Below are positions 7,432-15,236 of a DNA stretch of 64,000 nt, one piece after another. A program made the position numbers and the translations under genes. This DNA is from an uncultured Paracoccaceae bacterium (GTDB lineage Bacteria > Pseudomonadota > Alphaproteobacteria > Rhodobacterales > Rhodobacteraceae). Every line of letters starts with the position of its first letter. Within the stretch, counting starts at the first letter, position 1. The stretch lies in assembly GCA_938005545.1 (NCBI GenBank), contig CALKXV010000023.1, positions 1 through 64,000 on the forward strand. Reading direction: 5' to 3'. Below the pieces are notes generated by a model, which saw only the letters and a program-made list of their open reading frames with translations, ran no database searches and had not been told where the DNA came from.

Positions 7432-8541
7432 TTAGAAGGAGTAACCAACCCGAATGGCTGCACCAATTGCATTATTTCCGGAGAATTGTGCGCCAACGTT
7501 AGTCGTAGCGCCACCGATGTCCACATAAGACAAACCACCTGTGATCCTCATATTGTCTTTTGTGTAAACCGCACCGATGGAGGCGGAAAGGAAACCATCG
7601 GTTGGGCCAAGGTTTCCTGTTAAACTGCCAGTGGAACGCTCGTAGCCAATCGAACCAAGAACCGACCAAGTTTCGTTTAGGCGGCGGCCCAGACCGAGGT
7701 TGTATGTGACACGGTCATCTTCGAAGAAAACGAGTGGATCGCCGGTCGTCGACGGTAAAGAAGCAAAGAACGCCGGATTAATGGCGAATTCGGACCAATC
7801 AACCCAGCGCACCGAACCGAACACAAGCGTGTCTTCGGCAATGCCGGTTTGGAATTCGAGGTTTACCGATTGTGGTGTTTCGATTTCGGTAGGAATTGTC
7901 GACACAGTGGCACCACCAACAGTTTCAATGGTGTCAAGTTCATAGTCAATTGCCGAATTATACGTCAGAGCGACTCGCAAGGCGATGTCCGGCCTTTCAT
8001 AAGCCGCTCCCACAAGATAACCGAATTCCAATTCGCGGTCACCGACAGCGGTAAAACCTCCTCCGATGAATTCAAGTCCAACATTGGCTTGGATGGTTTG
8101 GGCACGAAGACCGCCGTATACGCTAATGCCATTTCCAGTGTTGTATTGTAGGATGCCGGTTAGTGCATTGCTTTCGAAATTTGCGTTGGAGCCTTCGAAC
8201 AGGTTGCCAGTGTCGGGTGTGTAAGTCACGTCAGCGCCAAAGGGCTGATCGAAGATCACGGCATAGGACCAAGTATCATTCAAATCGGCCTTATAGGCCG
8301 CACTGAAGTCCAGGAATTCGTCGCCGATGTTGCCGCTTGGGAAGGCGCCCGTTGGAACGGGCAATACGTCAGGACCGGTACCCGAAACGTCCGGACTTCC
8401 AAAGGTTGTTCCGAACTCCAAGAACCGACCTTCTTCGAACAACGTGCGAACCGATTGGTTCGCACGCTCAATACCACCCGCTGATGCGGCTCCGGCGGTG
8501 AGTGCTGCCAGTGCGCATGTGGTTCCTAAAAGTTTCAACAT
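7432..8541 (-). CDS. OmpP1/FadL/TodX-family outer-membrane protein
   Basis: A 369-residue beta-barrel protein. The start at 8541 follows GGGAGGGG and opens a signal peptide (MLKLLGTTCALAALTAGAASA). The mature part is rich in alternating aromatic/polar strands and ends in VGYSF, a C-terminal Phe typical of BAM-assembled outer-membrane proteins. FadL-family members let long-chain fatty acids or other hydrophobic compounds diffuse laterally through the outer membrane. The N-terminal GGIERANQSVRTLFEEGRFLEFG and the DDRVTYNLGLGRRLNETWSVLGSIGYER region match the family. Single gene with its own terminator; an inverted repeat lies about 90 bp upstream. Confidence 0.85.
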   Translation of the reverse strand: MLKLLGTTCALAALTAGAASAGGIERANQSVRTLFEEGRFLEFGTTFGSPDVSGTGPDVLPVPTGAFPSGNIGDEFLDFSAAYKADLNDTWSYAVIFDQPFGADVTYTPDTGNLFEGSNANFESNALTGILQYNTGNGISVYGGLRAQTIQANVGLEFIGGGFTAVGDRELEFGYLVGAAYERPDIALRVALTYNSAIDYELDTIETVGGATVSTIPTEIETPQSVNLEFQTGIAEDTLVFGSVRWVDWSEFAINPAFFASLPSTTGDPLVFFEDDRVTYNLGLGRRLNETWSVLGSIGYERSTGSLTGNLGPTDGFLSASIGAVYTKDNMRITGGLSYVDIGGATTNVGAQFSGNNAIGAAIRVGYSF

Positions 8542-8627
8542 GTCCCCTCCCAAAAGGTTGTTGCGTGGTGTTTTGACGCATGGGGGGCGCGGCAGTCAAT
8601 TCTTGACGACACGTAAGATATGATTTT

Positions 8628-8653
8628 GTAACGTAGCGTCATAAATACGTTAC
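8628..8653. promoter_or_regulatory. 8-bp inverted repeat with 10-bp spacer upstream of the porin gene
   Basis: GTAACGTA (8628-8635) and TACGTTAC (8646-8653) are exact reverse complements. The right arm overlaps the stop codon of the upstream EamA gene. No T-run follows in either direction, so an operator for the porin promoter is as likely as a weak transcript-end hairpin. Confidence 0.45.
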
Positions 8654-9528
8654 GGTTTGTGAGTGGCTCGGGTTTCGCTGAGAAGGTTGGCGTAGTTTCC
8701 CGCAAAAATTAGCCCGGCACCGATGAAAACCCATATATTTATGGGTTCTGCGTAAAACATGGCACCGATGATGGCGATGGCCGGAAGGCGCAGGAAATCC
8801 ATCGGGGTGACCACGATGGATGGGGCAACTGCCAGAGCGTTGGTTAAACATGTGTGAGCGAGAAGGCCTGCGCAGCCAATCAGAGCGACCCAAGGCCATG
8901 CGCGCGCCGAGGGCCAGGTGATGTGTCCGTCCCATCCCGTTGCGATCAGGCCCATGACGGCTTGCATGACGGTCAGCCAGAACAGAACGCCAAGAACGGT
9001 TTCGGTTCGGGTCAGCAGTTTCGTGGTGACAATAGAGCAGGCGAAACAGATCGCCGAGGTGGCGGCCAAGGCGAGGCCGAGGGCATCGCCACCCACACCG
9101 GGGCGCGCAACGAGGAGGGCGCCCACAAAACCAAGGGTCACGGCGAGCATGCGCGGTCGGGTCAGATTTTCGCCAGCAAAGAGCAGCGCAAAGATCACGA
9201 CCCAGATGGGCGTGGTAAATTCCAGCGCAAAGACCTGAGCGAGGGTGATTAGAGGAAGGGCGGAGAACCAGAGGTTCTGTCCGATGAAATGCGCCAAGTT
9301 GCGCAGCCCGTGAAGAGGCAAGCGATCAAATCGCACGTCATGGATTTTACCGGTCGCAAATCCGACAATCAGAATAATAGCCAGCCCGATGAACGAGCGG
9401 TACATCATCAGTTCGAAGCTGCTGAGTTCGTCGAGAATCGCGCGGCCTGCAACGGCCATCGCCGAGAAGCTGACGATGGCTCCGGTCATCCAAAGAGCGG
9501 CCAGAAGTGGCCGGGAGGTGTCTGTCAT
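8650..9528 (-). CDS. EamA/DMT-family transporter
   Basis: A 292-residue protein with ten predicted membrane segments in two EamA units (start MTDTSRPLLAALWMTGAIVSFSAM; second unit from GVGGDALGLALAATSAICFACS). It resembles the group with the motif YRSFIGLAII. Its ATG overlaps the stop of the YdcF gene (ATGA, 9525-9528), so the two are translated from one message. The longer upstream in-frame start is rejected because it would add 34 non-family residues inside the YdcF gene. It is a different paralogue from the EamA gene at 6414. Substrate unknown. Confidence 0.87.
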   Translation of the reverse strand: MTDTSRPLLAALWMTGAIVSFSAMAVAGRAILDELSSFELMMYRSFIGLAIILIVGFATGKIHDVRFDRLPLHGLRNLAHFIGQNLWFSALPLITLAQVFALEFTTPIWVVIFALLFAGENLTRPRMLAVTLGFVGALLVARPGVGGDALGLALAATSAICFACSIVTTKLLTRTETVLGVLFWLTVMQAVMGLIATGWDGHITWPSARAWPWVALIGCAGLLAHTCLTNALAVAPSIVVTPMDFLRLPAIAIIGAMFYAEPINIWVFIGAGLIFAGNYANLLSETRATHKP

Positions 9529-10157
9529 TCGAGGTACTTCAGATAGTCCTCGCGGGGGACATTTCCGGCCATAGCAGCGCTGGCGGCACCGGCCCGCAGA
9601 ACGTTCAAAGGCCACTTTATGGCTTCCCACAACAGACTTCGGGTCACGGCAAAGGGGGCGTCGGGGTCGGCTGCGTGATTGATCACGTTGCTAAACCCAG
9701 CCCAGCGGAACGACGCATGGGCGCGCAGCAAGTGATAGCGATGGGTGACGACAATGATCGGCGCGCTTTTGTCGAGCCGGTCGAAATCAGCGCTGAACAG
9801 GGCATTTTGCAGGGTCGAGTGCGATTGGTTTTCAACGAGAATGGCATCGGGAGCGATGCCTGCGGCCAGTGCCACGTCGCGCATGGCTTCGGCCACTGGG
9901 GGTGTGCCGCCGCCGGTTACAACCAAAAGAGTGGCCGCGCCGGATTGGTGCAGGGCCAATGCCGCGTCCAGCCGTTCTTGTGTTTCGCCGCCAAGGCCTG
10001 TGCCGTCTTTACCTGCGCTTCCGGCAAGCACCACAATGGCCGCGCCTGTTGGTGCGTCTTCGGGCGCTTCGTAAAGCGCGACGTAAAGTGCGGTTCCGAT
10101 CAATGCGCCCCAGACAGCAAGAACGCAGATCGCCAAAATCCAGCGAATTAATGTCAT
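9525..10157 (-). CDS. YdcF-family (DUF218) membrane-anchored protein
   Basis: A 210-residue protein with an N-terminal membrane segment (IRWILAICVLAVWGALIGTALYVAL) and a DUF218 domain: AIVVLAGSAG, ERLDAALALHQSGAATLLVVTGGG, LVENQSHSTLQNALFSADF, IIVVTHRYHLLRAHASFRWAGF. The acidic and basic residues that line the nucleotide-like pocket of this family are present (E in VENQS, H and R in THRYHL). DUF218 proteins such as SanA and ElyC act near the cell envelope, some in envelope carrier-lipid homeostasis. It is the first gene of a two-gene operon with the EamA transporter. Confidence 0.88.
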   Translation of the reverse strand: MTLIRWILAICVLAVWGALIGTALYVALYEAPEDAPTGAAIVVLAGSAGKDGTGLGGETQERLDAALALHQSGAATLLVVTGGGTPPVAEAMRDVALAAGIAPDAILVENQSHSTLQNALFSADFDRLDKSAPIIVVTHRYHLLRAHASFRWAGFSNVINHAADPDAPFAVTRSLLWEAIKWPLNVLRAGAASAAMAGNVPREDYLKYLE

Positions 10158-10394
10158 TGTCAGAGCCCCGCTCCTGAAATTTGTTGAATGAGGGATAGGG
10201 GATAGCGGGGAAGGCTGCGAGTGAATTTGACGTCGGTAGGTAAAATATTGCTGAGGCGTGGCGAATGCGTGCCGCAGATCTATTTGGTTGGGTTGGTGTT
10301 GGGGTCACGGGCGCGCACATTCAAGTGAAACCGGGCTGCGTCACGAATCTGAACCGAGTAGAACGTCTGGGTAGAGTGAATTGAGGTCTCTTTC
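10158..10394. other. divergent promoter region, no gene seen
   Basis: This gap separates the minus-strand YdcF/EamA operon from the plus-strand DUF3179 gene and should hold both promoters. I see no coding frame with a ribosome site and no clear palindrome. Confidence 0.4.
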
Positions 10395-11753
10395 GTGTCC
10401 AAGCTGAATGCGCGCATCTGTGTGGTTGTATTGGCGGCAATGCTGACAGCGCTGCCCGGCTATGCCAAGGATGATGTGCTGGGTTTGAGCAAAGCTCTTT
10501 TAATCGGAACGCCAGCCGAGCGGGACGCGGCATCTGAGAGTTTCATCGCACGGGGCAGGCCCGACGCAATCCCGTCATTGGTGCTTTTGATGCGGATCGG
10601 CGGGGCGCATGTGGCGACAAGGCGGGCACTTGCCGCTTTGACCGGGGAAGACCTAGCCACGTGGCGCGATGCGATGCACTATCAGGAAGCGCACCCGGAA
10701 ATCGTTCCGCACCCAAGCTATTATGATCTGAAGCTTTGGTACTGGGGTGGGATTGATCCGGGGTTTTTGTCGTTCTTTGACGATCCATCCGACACAGAGG
10801 TGTCGCGCATCCGATTTGAAGAGATCACTTGGGGCGGTGCCCGTGCCGACGGCATTCCACCGCTTGACGCGCCAGACTTGGTTCCGGCCAAAGAGGCGAC
10901 ATACCTTTTGGACACGGATCTTGTTTTTGGGGTCGAGATCAACGGCGACGCGCGGGCTTATCCGCTTCGGATTATGGGATGGCACGAGATGCTGAACGAT
11001 GTAATCGGCGGCGTCCCGGTGGCACTTGCCTATTGCACATTGTGTGGGGCGGGCATTTTGTTCGAAACCCAGCTTGAGGATCGCGACGCGCCGTTTATCT
11101 TTGGATCTTCTGGGCTGCTTTATCGATCCAATAAGCTGATGTTTGATCGTGAAACCAAGAGCCTATGGAACCAGTTCACCGGCGAGCCCGTATCAGGTGC
11201 GTTGGCCCATTCGGGAATTGCGTTGAAGATCCGGCCATCCACAATCACGTCATGGGCCAATTGGCGGCGCCAACATCCAGATACTTTGGCGTTGTCATTG
11301 GATACCGGCCATTTCCGCAACTACGATTCTGGTGTGGTCTATCGCGATTATTTCGCATCGCCCGATCTGATGTTTCCGACACTCGCTGATCAGAGCCGTC
11401 TTTTGCAAAAGGATCAGGTGTACGGCATTCGTACTGCGGGCGGGGCCAAGGCTTGGCCGCTTGACGCCTTTACCGATGGTGCCGTGATCAACGATCGGGT
11501 CGGATTTTCGAATGTTGTATTGATCGGAGATGCGGTGACGCAAACTGTTCGTGCCTATGATCGGGGAGACTATAGATTTTCAGGAGGCGCAAATGCTCTA
11601 AGCGATCCCAGTGGTGTTTGGCGCGTGACAGAAGCGGCTTTGACAGGGCCAACGGGTCAAAAACTGCCACGAATTGCCGGTCATGTTTCCTATTGGTTCG
11701 CGTGGGACGGATACCTGGGTGCGGAAAGTGAGCTTTATGACGCGTCAGAATAG
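10395..11753 (+). CDS. exported DUF3179-domain protein
   Basis: A 452-residue exported protein beginning at a GTG with GAGGT 7 bp upstream, and carrying a signal peptide (SKLNARICVVVLAAMLTALPGYA). Family features are VFGVEINGDARAYPLRIMGWHEMLND, VALAYCTLCGAGILFE, SGLLYRSNKLMFDRETKSLWNQFTGEP and a late VVLIGD...RAYDRGDYRF. The CTLC Cys pair could bind metal or form a disulfide. The biochemical role of DUF3179 proteins is unknown; they are frequent in marine bacteria. The 3' end overlaps the convergent XRE gene by 19 bp. Confidence 0.88.
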   Translation: MSKLNARICVVVLAAMLTALPGYAKDDVLGLSKALLIGTPAERDAASESFIARGRPDAIPSLVLLMRIGGAHVATRRALAALTGEDLATWRDAMHYQEAHPEIVPHPSYYDLKLWYWGGIDPGFLSFFDDPSDTEVSRIRFEEITWGGARADGIPPLDAPDLVPAKEATYLLDTDLVFGVEINGDARAYPLRIMGWHEMLNDVIGGVPVALAYCTLCGAGILFETQLEDRDAPFIFGSSGLLYRSNKLMFDRETKSLWNQFTGEPVSGALAHSGIALKIRPSTITSWANWRRQHPDTLALSLDTGHFRNYDSGVVYRDYFASPDLMFPTLADQSRLLQKDQVYGIRTAGGAKAWPLDAFTDGAVINDRVGFSNVVLIGDAVTQTVRAYDRGDYRFSGGANALSDPSGVWRVTEAALTGPTGQKLPRIAGHVSYWFAWDGYLGAESELYDASE

Positions 11754-11983
11754 GAAGCAACCAACCCATCGAAAAACCTGCCAACCTCGACATCGAGAAC
11801 CTGGCTCAATTGCCAAAGTTCGTCGGGCTTCATGCGTTTTTCACCCGTTTCGTATTGCTGAATTTGTGCAAGTGGAATGCCGGATTTTGCTGAAAGCTGT
11901 CCTTGGTTCAGGTTTTGCTGGCCCCTCAAGACGGATAATCTTTGGCCGACATGGATATCGAAGTTTAGTGGTTCCAGTGACAT
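11735..11983 (-). CDS. XRE-family helix-turn-helix protein
   Basis: An 82-residue DNA-binding protein (start at 11983, MSLEPLNFDIHVGQRL). It consists of one Cro/C1-type HTH: RLSVLRGQQNLNQGQLSAKSGIPLAQIQQYETGEKRMKPDELWQLSQVL, followed by a short DVEVGRFFDGL tail usual in small alphaproteobacterial XRE regulators. An in-frame ATG at 12103 would add 40 non-conserved residues and is rejected. Convergent and overlapping with the DUF3179 gene, and divergent from the LysR-type gene 197 bp away. Confidence 0.82.
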   Translation of the reverse strand: MSLEPLNFDIHVGQRLSVLRGQQNLNQGQLSAKSGIPLAQIQQYETGEKRMKPDELWQLSQVLDVEVGRFFDGLVASYSDAS

Positions 11984-12180
11984 ATTTTGATCAGTTCGTT
12001 TTTGAAATTGAATATCTGCAAATTGAAGTACCCAAGAGCGACTCTGCTTTAAGTGGATATGCCAAACTGATGAGGGTTTGAAAATTCCTAACTTATCGAT
12101 CACTAAGGGTGCATTTATTTACCAATAATGGATGAAAAATCACCCGTTCGTCTTTTGTAAAAAGCGAGGACACTTCACAG

Positions 12181-13062
12181 ATGGGCAAAGTGCGAAACGA
12201 AACCATGATTTCGTTGGATATGCTTCGGGCGTTCGACAATCTTGCGCGAACCTTGAACCTTACAGAAACTGCCGAAGCGCTTGGTCTCACACGTCAAACC
12301 GTCAGACGGCAAATTTCGGATTTGGAGATTGTCAAAAAAGGCGAGTTGTTTCGGTTGAGCAAGCACGCTTATTCGCTGACACCCCTTGGAACGTCTTCGC
12401 TGGCGGGCGCACGGTCGATGCTGCGGCAGGCCGAGGCTTGGTCGAACACATTGACGTCCGACACCGGAAGCTCGCTCCATCTGGAATATGCCAAATCCAC
12501 CGATGGTGCGGGGCAAACTTATATTTCGCAACAACACCCGATCAGTGCAATCTCGCGGTTTGGCGGCAGGATTATGAAACAGACGTTGGCCGCTTGGGGC
12601 GCGGCGTCGGCCCAGATTGAAACGGCGTCGATGTTGGACGTTCGGCCTTATCTTGTTCTTTATCGGCGTGGTGCCGAAGGTTGGATCTGCGTCGAGGTTG
12701 GCGAAAAGTCGGCCTATGCAAAGTGGTTTGGGTGGACGTGGTCCAAAAGTGCGGTTGGCCGTCTTTCGGGCGACGACAATGCCGGCGAAGATTTTAACCG
12801 CGTTATCGCCGGAGCGTACGAGCGCATTTACGGCGAAGGCGGCATTCGGCTGGATCACCTTTTTGCCTTTCTGCCCCGTGAAGAAAGCGATCAAGCGGTG
12901 CCGGTTACGTTTCAAAGACTTTTGATGGGGTGCGAATTCCCCGATGGAACACCAGCGCTTGCGGTTCTTGTCATCATTACCCGAAACGTAGAGATTTTAG
13001 GCATGGACGCAGACGATGAAAGTCTGGTCACAGATTCACTGATTGCAGAATTCGACGGCTAA
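12181..13062 (+). CDS. protein with LysR-type HTH and an unusual C-terminal domain
   Basis: A 293-residue protein whose first 70 residues form a LysR winged helix (LDMLRAFDNLARTLNLTETAEALGLTRQTVRRQISDLEIVKKGELF...YSLTPLG). The remaining 220 residues do not show the two alpha/beta lobes of a LysR co-inducer domain: they are rich in Trp and Tyr (YLVLYRRGAEGWICVEVGEKSAYAKWFGWTWSKSAVGR) and end in an acidic tail. This suggests a different sensory domain, perhaps PAS-like. GAGGA lies 11 bp before the ATG. It precedes an unknown protein, an MFS transporter and ggt on the same strand and may regulate them. Confidence 0.75.
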   Translation: MGKVRNETMISLDMLRAFDNLARTLNLTETAEALGLTRQTVRRQISDLEIVKKGELFRLSKHAYSLTPLGTSSLAGARSMLRQAEAWSNTLTSDTGSSLHLEYAKSTDGAGQTYISQQHPISAISRFGGRIMKQTLAAWGAASAQIETASMLDVRPYLVLYRRGAEGWICVEVGEKSAYAKWFGWTWSKSAVGRLSGDDNAGEDFNRVIAGAYERIYGEGGIRLDHLFAFLPREESDQAVPVTFQRLLMGCEFPDGTPALAVLVIITRNVEILGMDADDESLVTDSLIAEFDG

Positions 13063-13151
13063 CCACAAAAAAATGCATGAAATACAAGCAGAGGCCGTGT
13101 CGGGCTGGTAGATTCATCCTACGATTGTCAAATACGAGAGGAGTGTCTGCG

Positions 13152-13907
13152 ATGACGGCCGTAAACTTATATGCTATGATCATAAATATTTCAAATATAG
13201 TCAAAGAGTTAGAGCTCGCCGGAATGAGGTTGGAGATTGGCGATGACTTTCCTGCCTATCGACGCCTGAGGAGTACGCAAAGCGAGCGAACCCCTGTATT
13301 TCCAATGTTCGACGCGGCAAGTTCGTTTGTTGATTCGTCTAACGGGTTTTGGGTGTGTGGTTTCGGCGAAGATGGTGAGCTTCTTCACACGCAAGCCGTG
13401 AGGATGTTGGATTTGGGCGACGCCACATTGGGCCAGCATCTGCGGGACCATCGGCACAAATATATTACCCCGAATTCAACGCCGGATGTTGATCGAACGT
13501 TCTTTTCGGACCTGCCGGTGTTGAATCGGATATCGGGGCGCGTTTGCTATCACGGAGAATTCTGGTTGCGAGGCGGAAAAGGCGGGCTTCGCAGTCAGGG
13601 GTTTACCGCATTGCTGTCGCGTATTGTGTTCGAGCTGACGCTTAAGCTCTGGTCGCCGGACTATGTTTTTGGCTTGGTGCCAATGCCGCTTGCCGCAAAG
13701 GGAATACCCGTCCGCTATGGGTATTCGCATTGCGAAATTGGAGCATGGCACGGGCCGGACCGAGAGGTCACGTCTGAAGAGACTTTGGTGTGGATGAGCC
13801 GTGAAGATATTCAGCAGTTCTTGGAATCTGTGCCGGGGTCATTGTCTGAAGAGCGAACGTTACCAAGTCGCCATGAACTGATGAAAAACATGTCGATTGT
13901 CGCGTAA
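13152..13907 (+). CDS. conserved-looking protein of unknown function, possibly GNAT-like
   Basis: A 251-residue soluble protein; the ATG at 13152 follows AGGAG at 13137-13141, which rules out the earlier in-frame start. The N-terminal part contains an acidic/aromatic segment (FPMFDAASSFVDSSNGFWVCGFGEDGELLHTQAVRML). The C-terminal part (GEFWLRGGKGGLRSQGFTALLSRIVFELTLKLWSPDYVFGLVP...GYSHCEIGAWHG) has the strand-helix-strand rhythm of an N-acyltransferase, but no canonical acetyl-CoA motif. It lies between the LysR-type gene and the MFS gene on the same strand. I cannot assign a function. Confidence 0.65.
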   Translation: MTAVNLYAMIINISNIVKELELAGMRLEIGDDFPAYRRLRSTQSERTPVFPMFDAASSFVDSSNGFWVCGFGEDGELLHTQAVRMLDLGDATLGQHLRDHRHKYITPNSTPDVDRTFFSDLPVLNRISGRVCYHGEFWLRGGKGGLRSQGFTALLSRIVFELTLKLWSPDYVFGLVPMPLAAKGIPVRYGYSHCEIGAWHGPDREVTSEETLVWMSREDIQQFLESVPGSLSEERTLPSRHELMKNMSIVA

Positions 13908-13967
13908 TACATCCATTGGTCCGGCATACAATTTGTATTCCGGGCCATGGGTTAACTGGGGTTGGAT

Positions 13968-15146
13968 ATGACGGTTATAGATAAAGACATTGGATTTATT
14001 GCTAAAGACCTTTTCGCAGTTTCAGGAATAATTTTGGCAAGCATTGCGTTCGTAATGGAGCTTACGCTTCTGCCGCTTGTTCTTTCTGACATTCAATTTG
14101 ATCTGAATTTGGATATCCACCAATTGTCGTGGGTTTTTAATACTTACGCCGTTGCCGTGGCGGTTGCAGTTCTTTTAACTGGGGTCTTGGGTGACCGGAT
14201 CAACAAGCGCGGGTTGTTTTTCTGTGGCGTGTTGTTGTTTATATTCGGCTCCATTCTGTCGGCTATATCCGAAAGCTTTTGGTATATGGTTCTTGCACGC
14301 GCGGTTCAGGGCGTTGGTGGCGGGTTATTTTCGCCACTTGTCCCTATCTTCCTGGCGCGCGCTTTCCATGAAAATCCGGGGAAAATACTGATAATTTGGG
14401 GCGGTTTGGCGGGTGTCGTCGCAACGACAATGCCACTGTTCGGCGGTGCTTTGGTGTCACTGTTCGGGTGGCGTGCAATCTTTGTTTTCTTCGCAGGCGT
14501 CGCTCTGATGTCGATCCTGCTTTCGATTGTATTTTCGCAGATTAGAAGTGTCGAACGTACGGTGTATTCGCTGAGTTACCGCAAGATATTGGAAATGAAG
14601 AACGTTTGGTTTCTGATGCTATATATTTTCTTCACATATGGTTGTGTTTCATACTTTTTGTTTTTCTTTCCGGTTATGCTTTCTAACTTGGGATCGACGC
14701 CGCAATATATTGCGATACTTTTGGCTGTTATGTGGTTTTCATTTTCGCTAACAAGTTTTCTGTTACGCGATCAGATCGATAAGCCGATTTTGAAGCAAGT
14801 TTTGTTTGTTGCGCCGGTTCTTTTTGCTTTGGGTTATTTGGTAGGCGTTACTTTCCCCGACAGCACGATCGCGGTCCTTTTCGCGGCGTTCTTGATGGGA
14901 ATTGGTTTCGCGTGCTGTAATGCCCCGTCAACGCATTTATTGTTGAAATTGGCACCCAAAGAGCTTCATGCATTTTCTGCAAGTTTGGATATCGTTTTTG
15001 CACGATTGGGGGGCGTGGCTGCGGTTGCGTTTTTCTCGGGCGTTACACCATTCACAGCGGGAATTTGTGCGACGGTCATGGCTGGATTGGCGGTTTGGTC
15101 GTGCCGAATGTGTTTCGTATCCACCAAAAGAGCGAATGTGTCTTAA
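13968..15146 (+). CDS. MFS transporter (12-TM, DHA-like)
   Basis: A 392-residue inner-membrane protein with about twelve hydrophobic segments. It shows the MFS loop motif (LTGVLGDRINKRGLFFCGV, between TM2 and TM3) and the multidrug-type sequence ARAVQGVGGGLFSPLVPIF in TM4. The ATG at 13968 is preferred to an in-frame TTG two codons earlier. Base composition is clearly richer in A/T than its neighbours, and so is that of the two preceding genes, which suggests that 12-15 kb was acquired. It is followed after 90 bp by ggt, so the pair could move and cleave gamma-glutamyl compounds; this is speculation. Confidence 0.85.
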   Translation: MTVIDKDIGFIAKDLFAVSGIILASIAFVMELTLLPLVLSDIQFDLNLDIHQLSWVFNTYAVAVAVAVLLTGVLGDRINKRGLFFCGVLLFIFGSILSAISESFWYMVLARAVQGVGGGLFSPLVPIFLARAFHENPGKILIIWGGLAGVVATTMPLFGGALVSLFGWRAIFVFFAGVALMSILLSIVFSQIRSVERTVYSLSYRKILEMKNVWFLMLYIFFTYGCVSYFLFFFPVMLSNLGSTPQYIAILLAVMWFSFSLTSFLLRDQIDKPILKQVLFVAPVLFALGYLVGVTFPDSTIAVLFAAFLMGIGFACCNAPSTHLLLKLAPKELHAFSASLDIVFARLGGVAAVAFFSGVTPFTAGICATVMAGLAVWSCRMCFVSTKRANVS

Positions 15147-15236
15147 GCGGCCACCAGATTTCAAAGTGGAAGACATTCCGTCATAGCCGTGCCAAGCTCG
15201 CGAAATGCTATGACCATATCCAAAGGAGAATGTATC

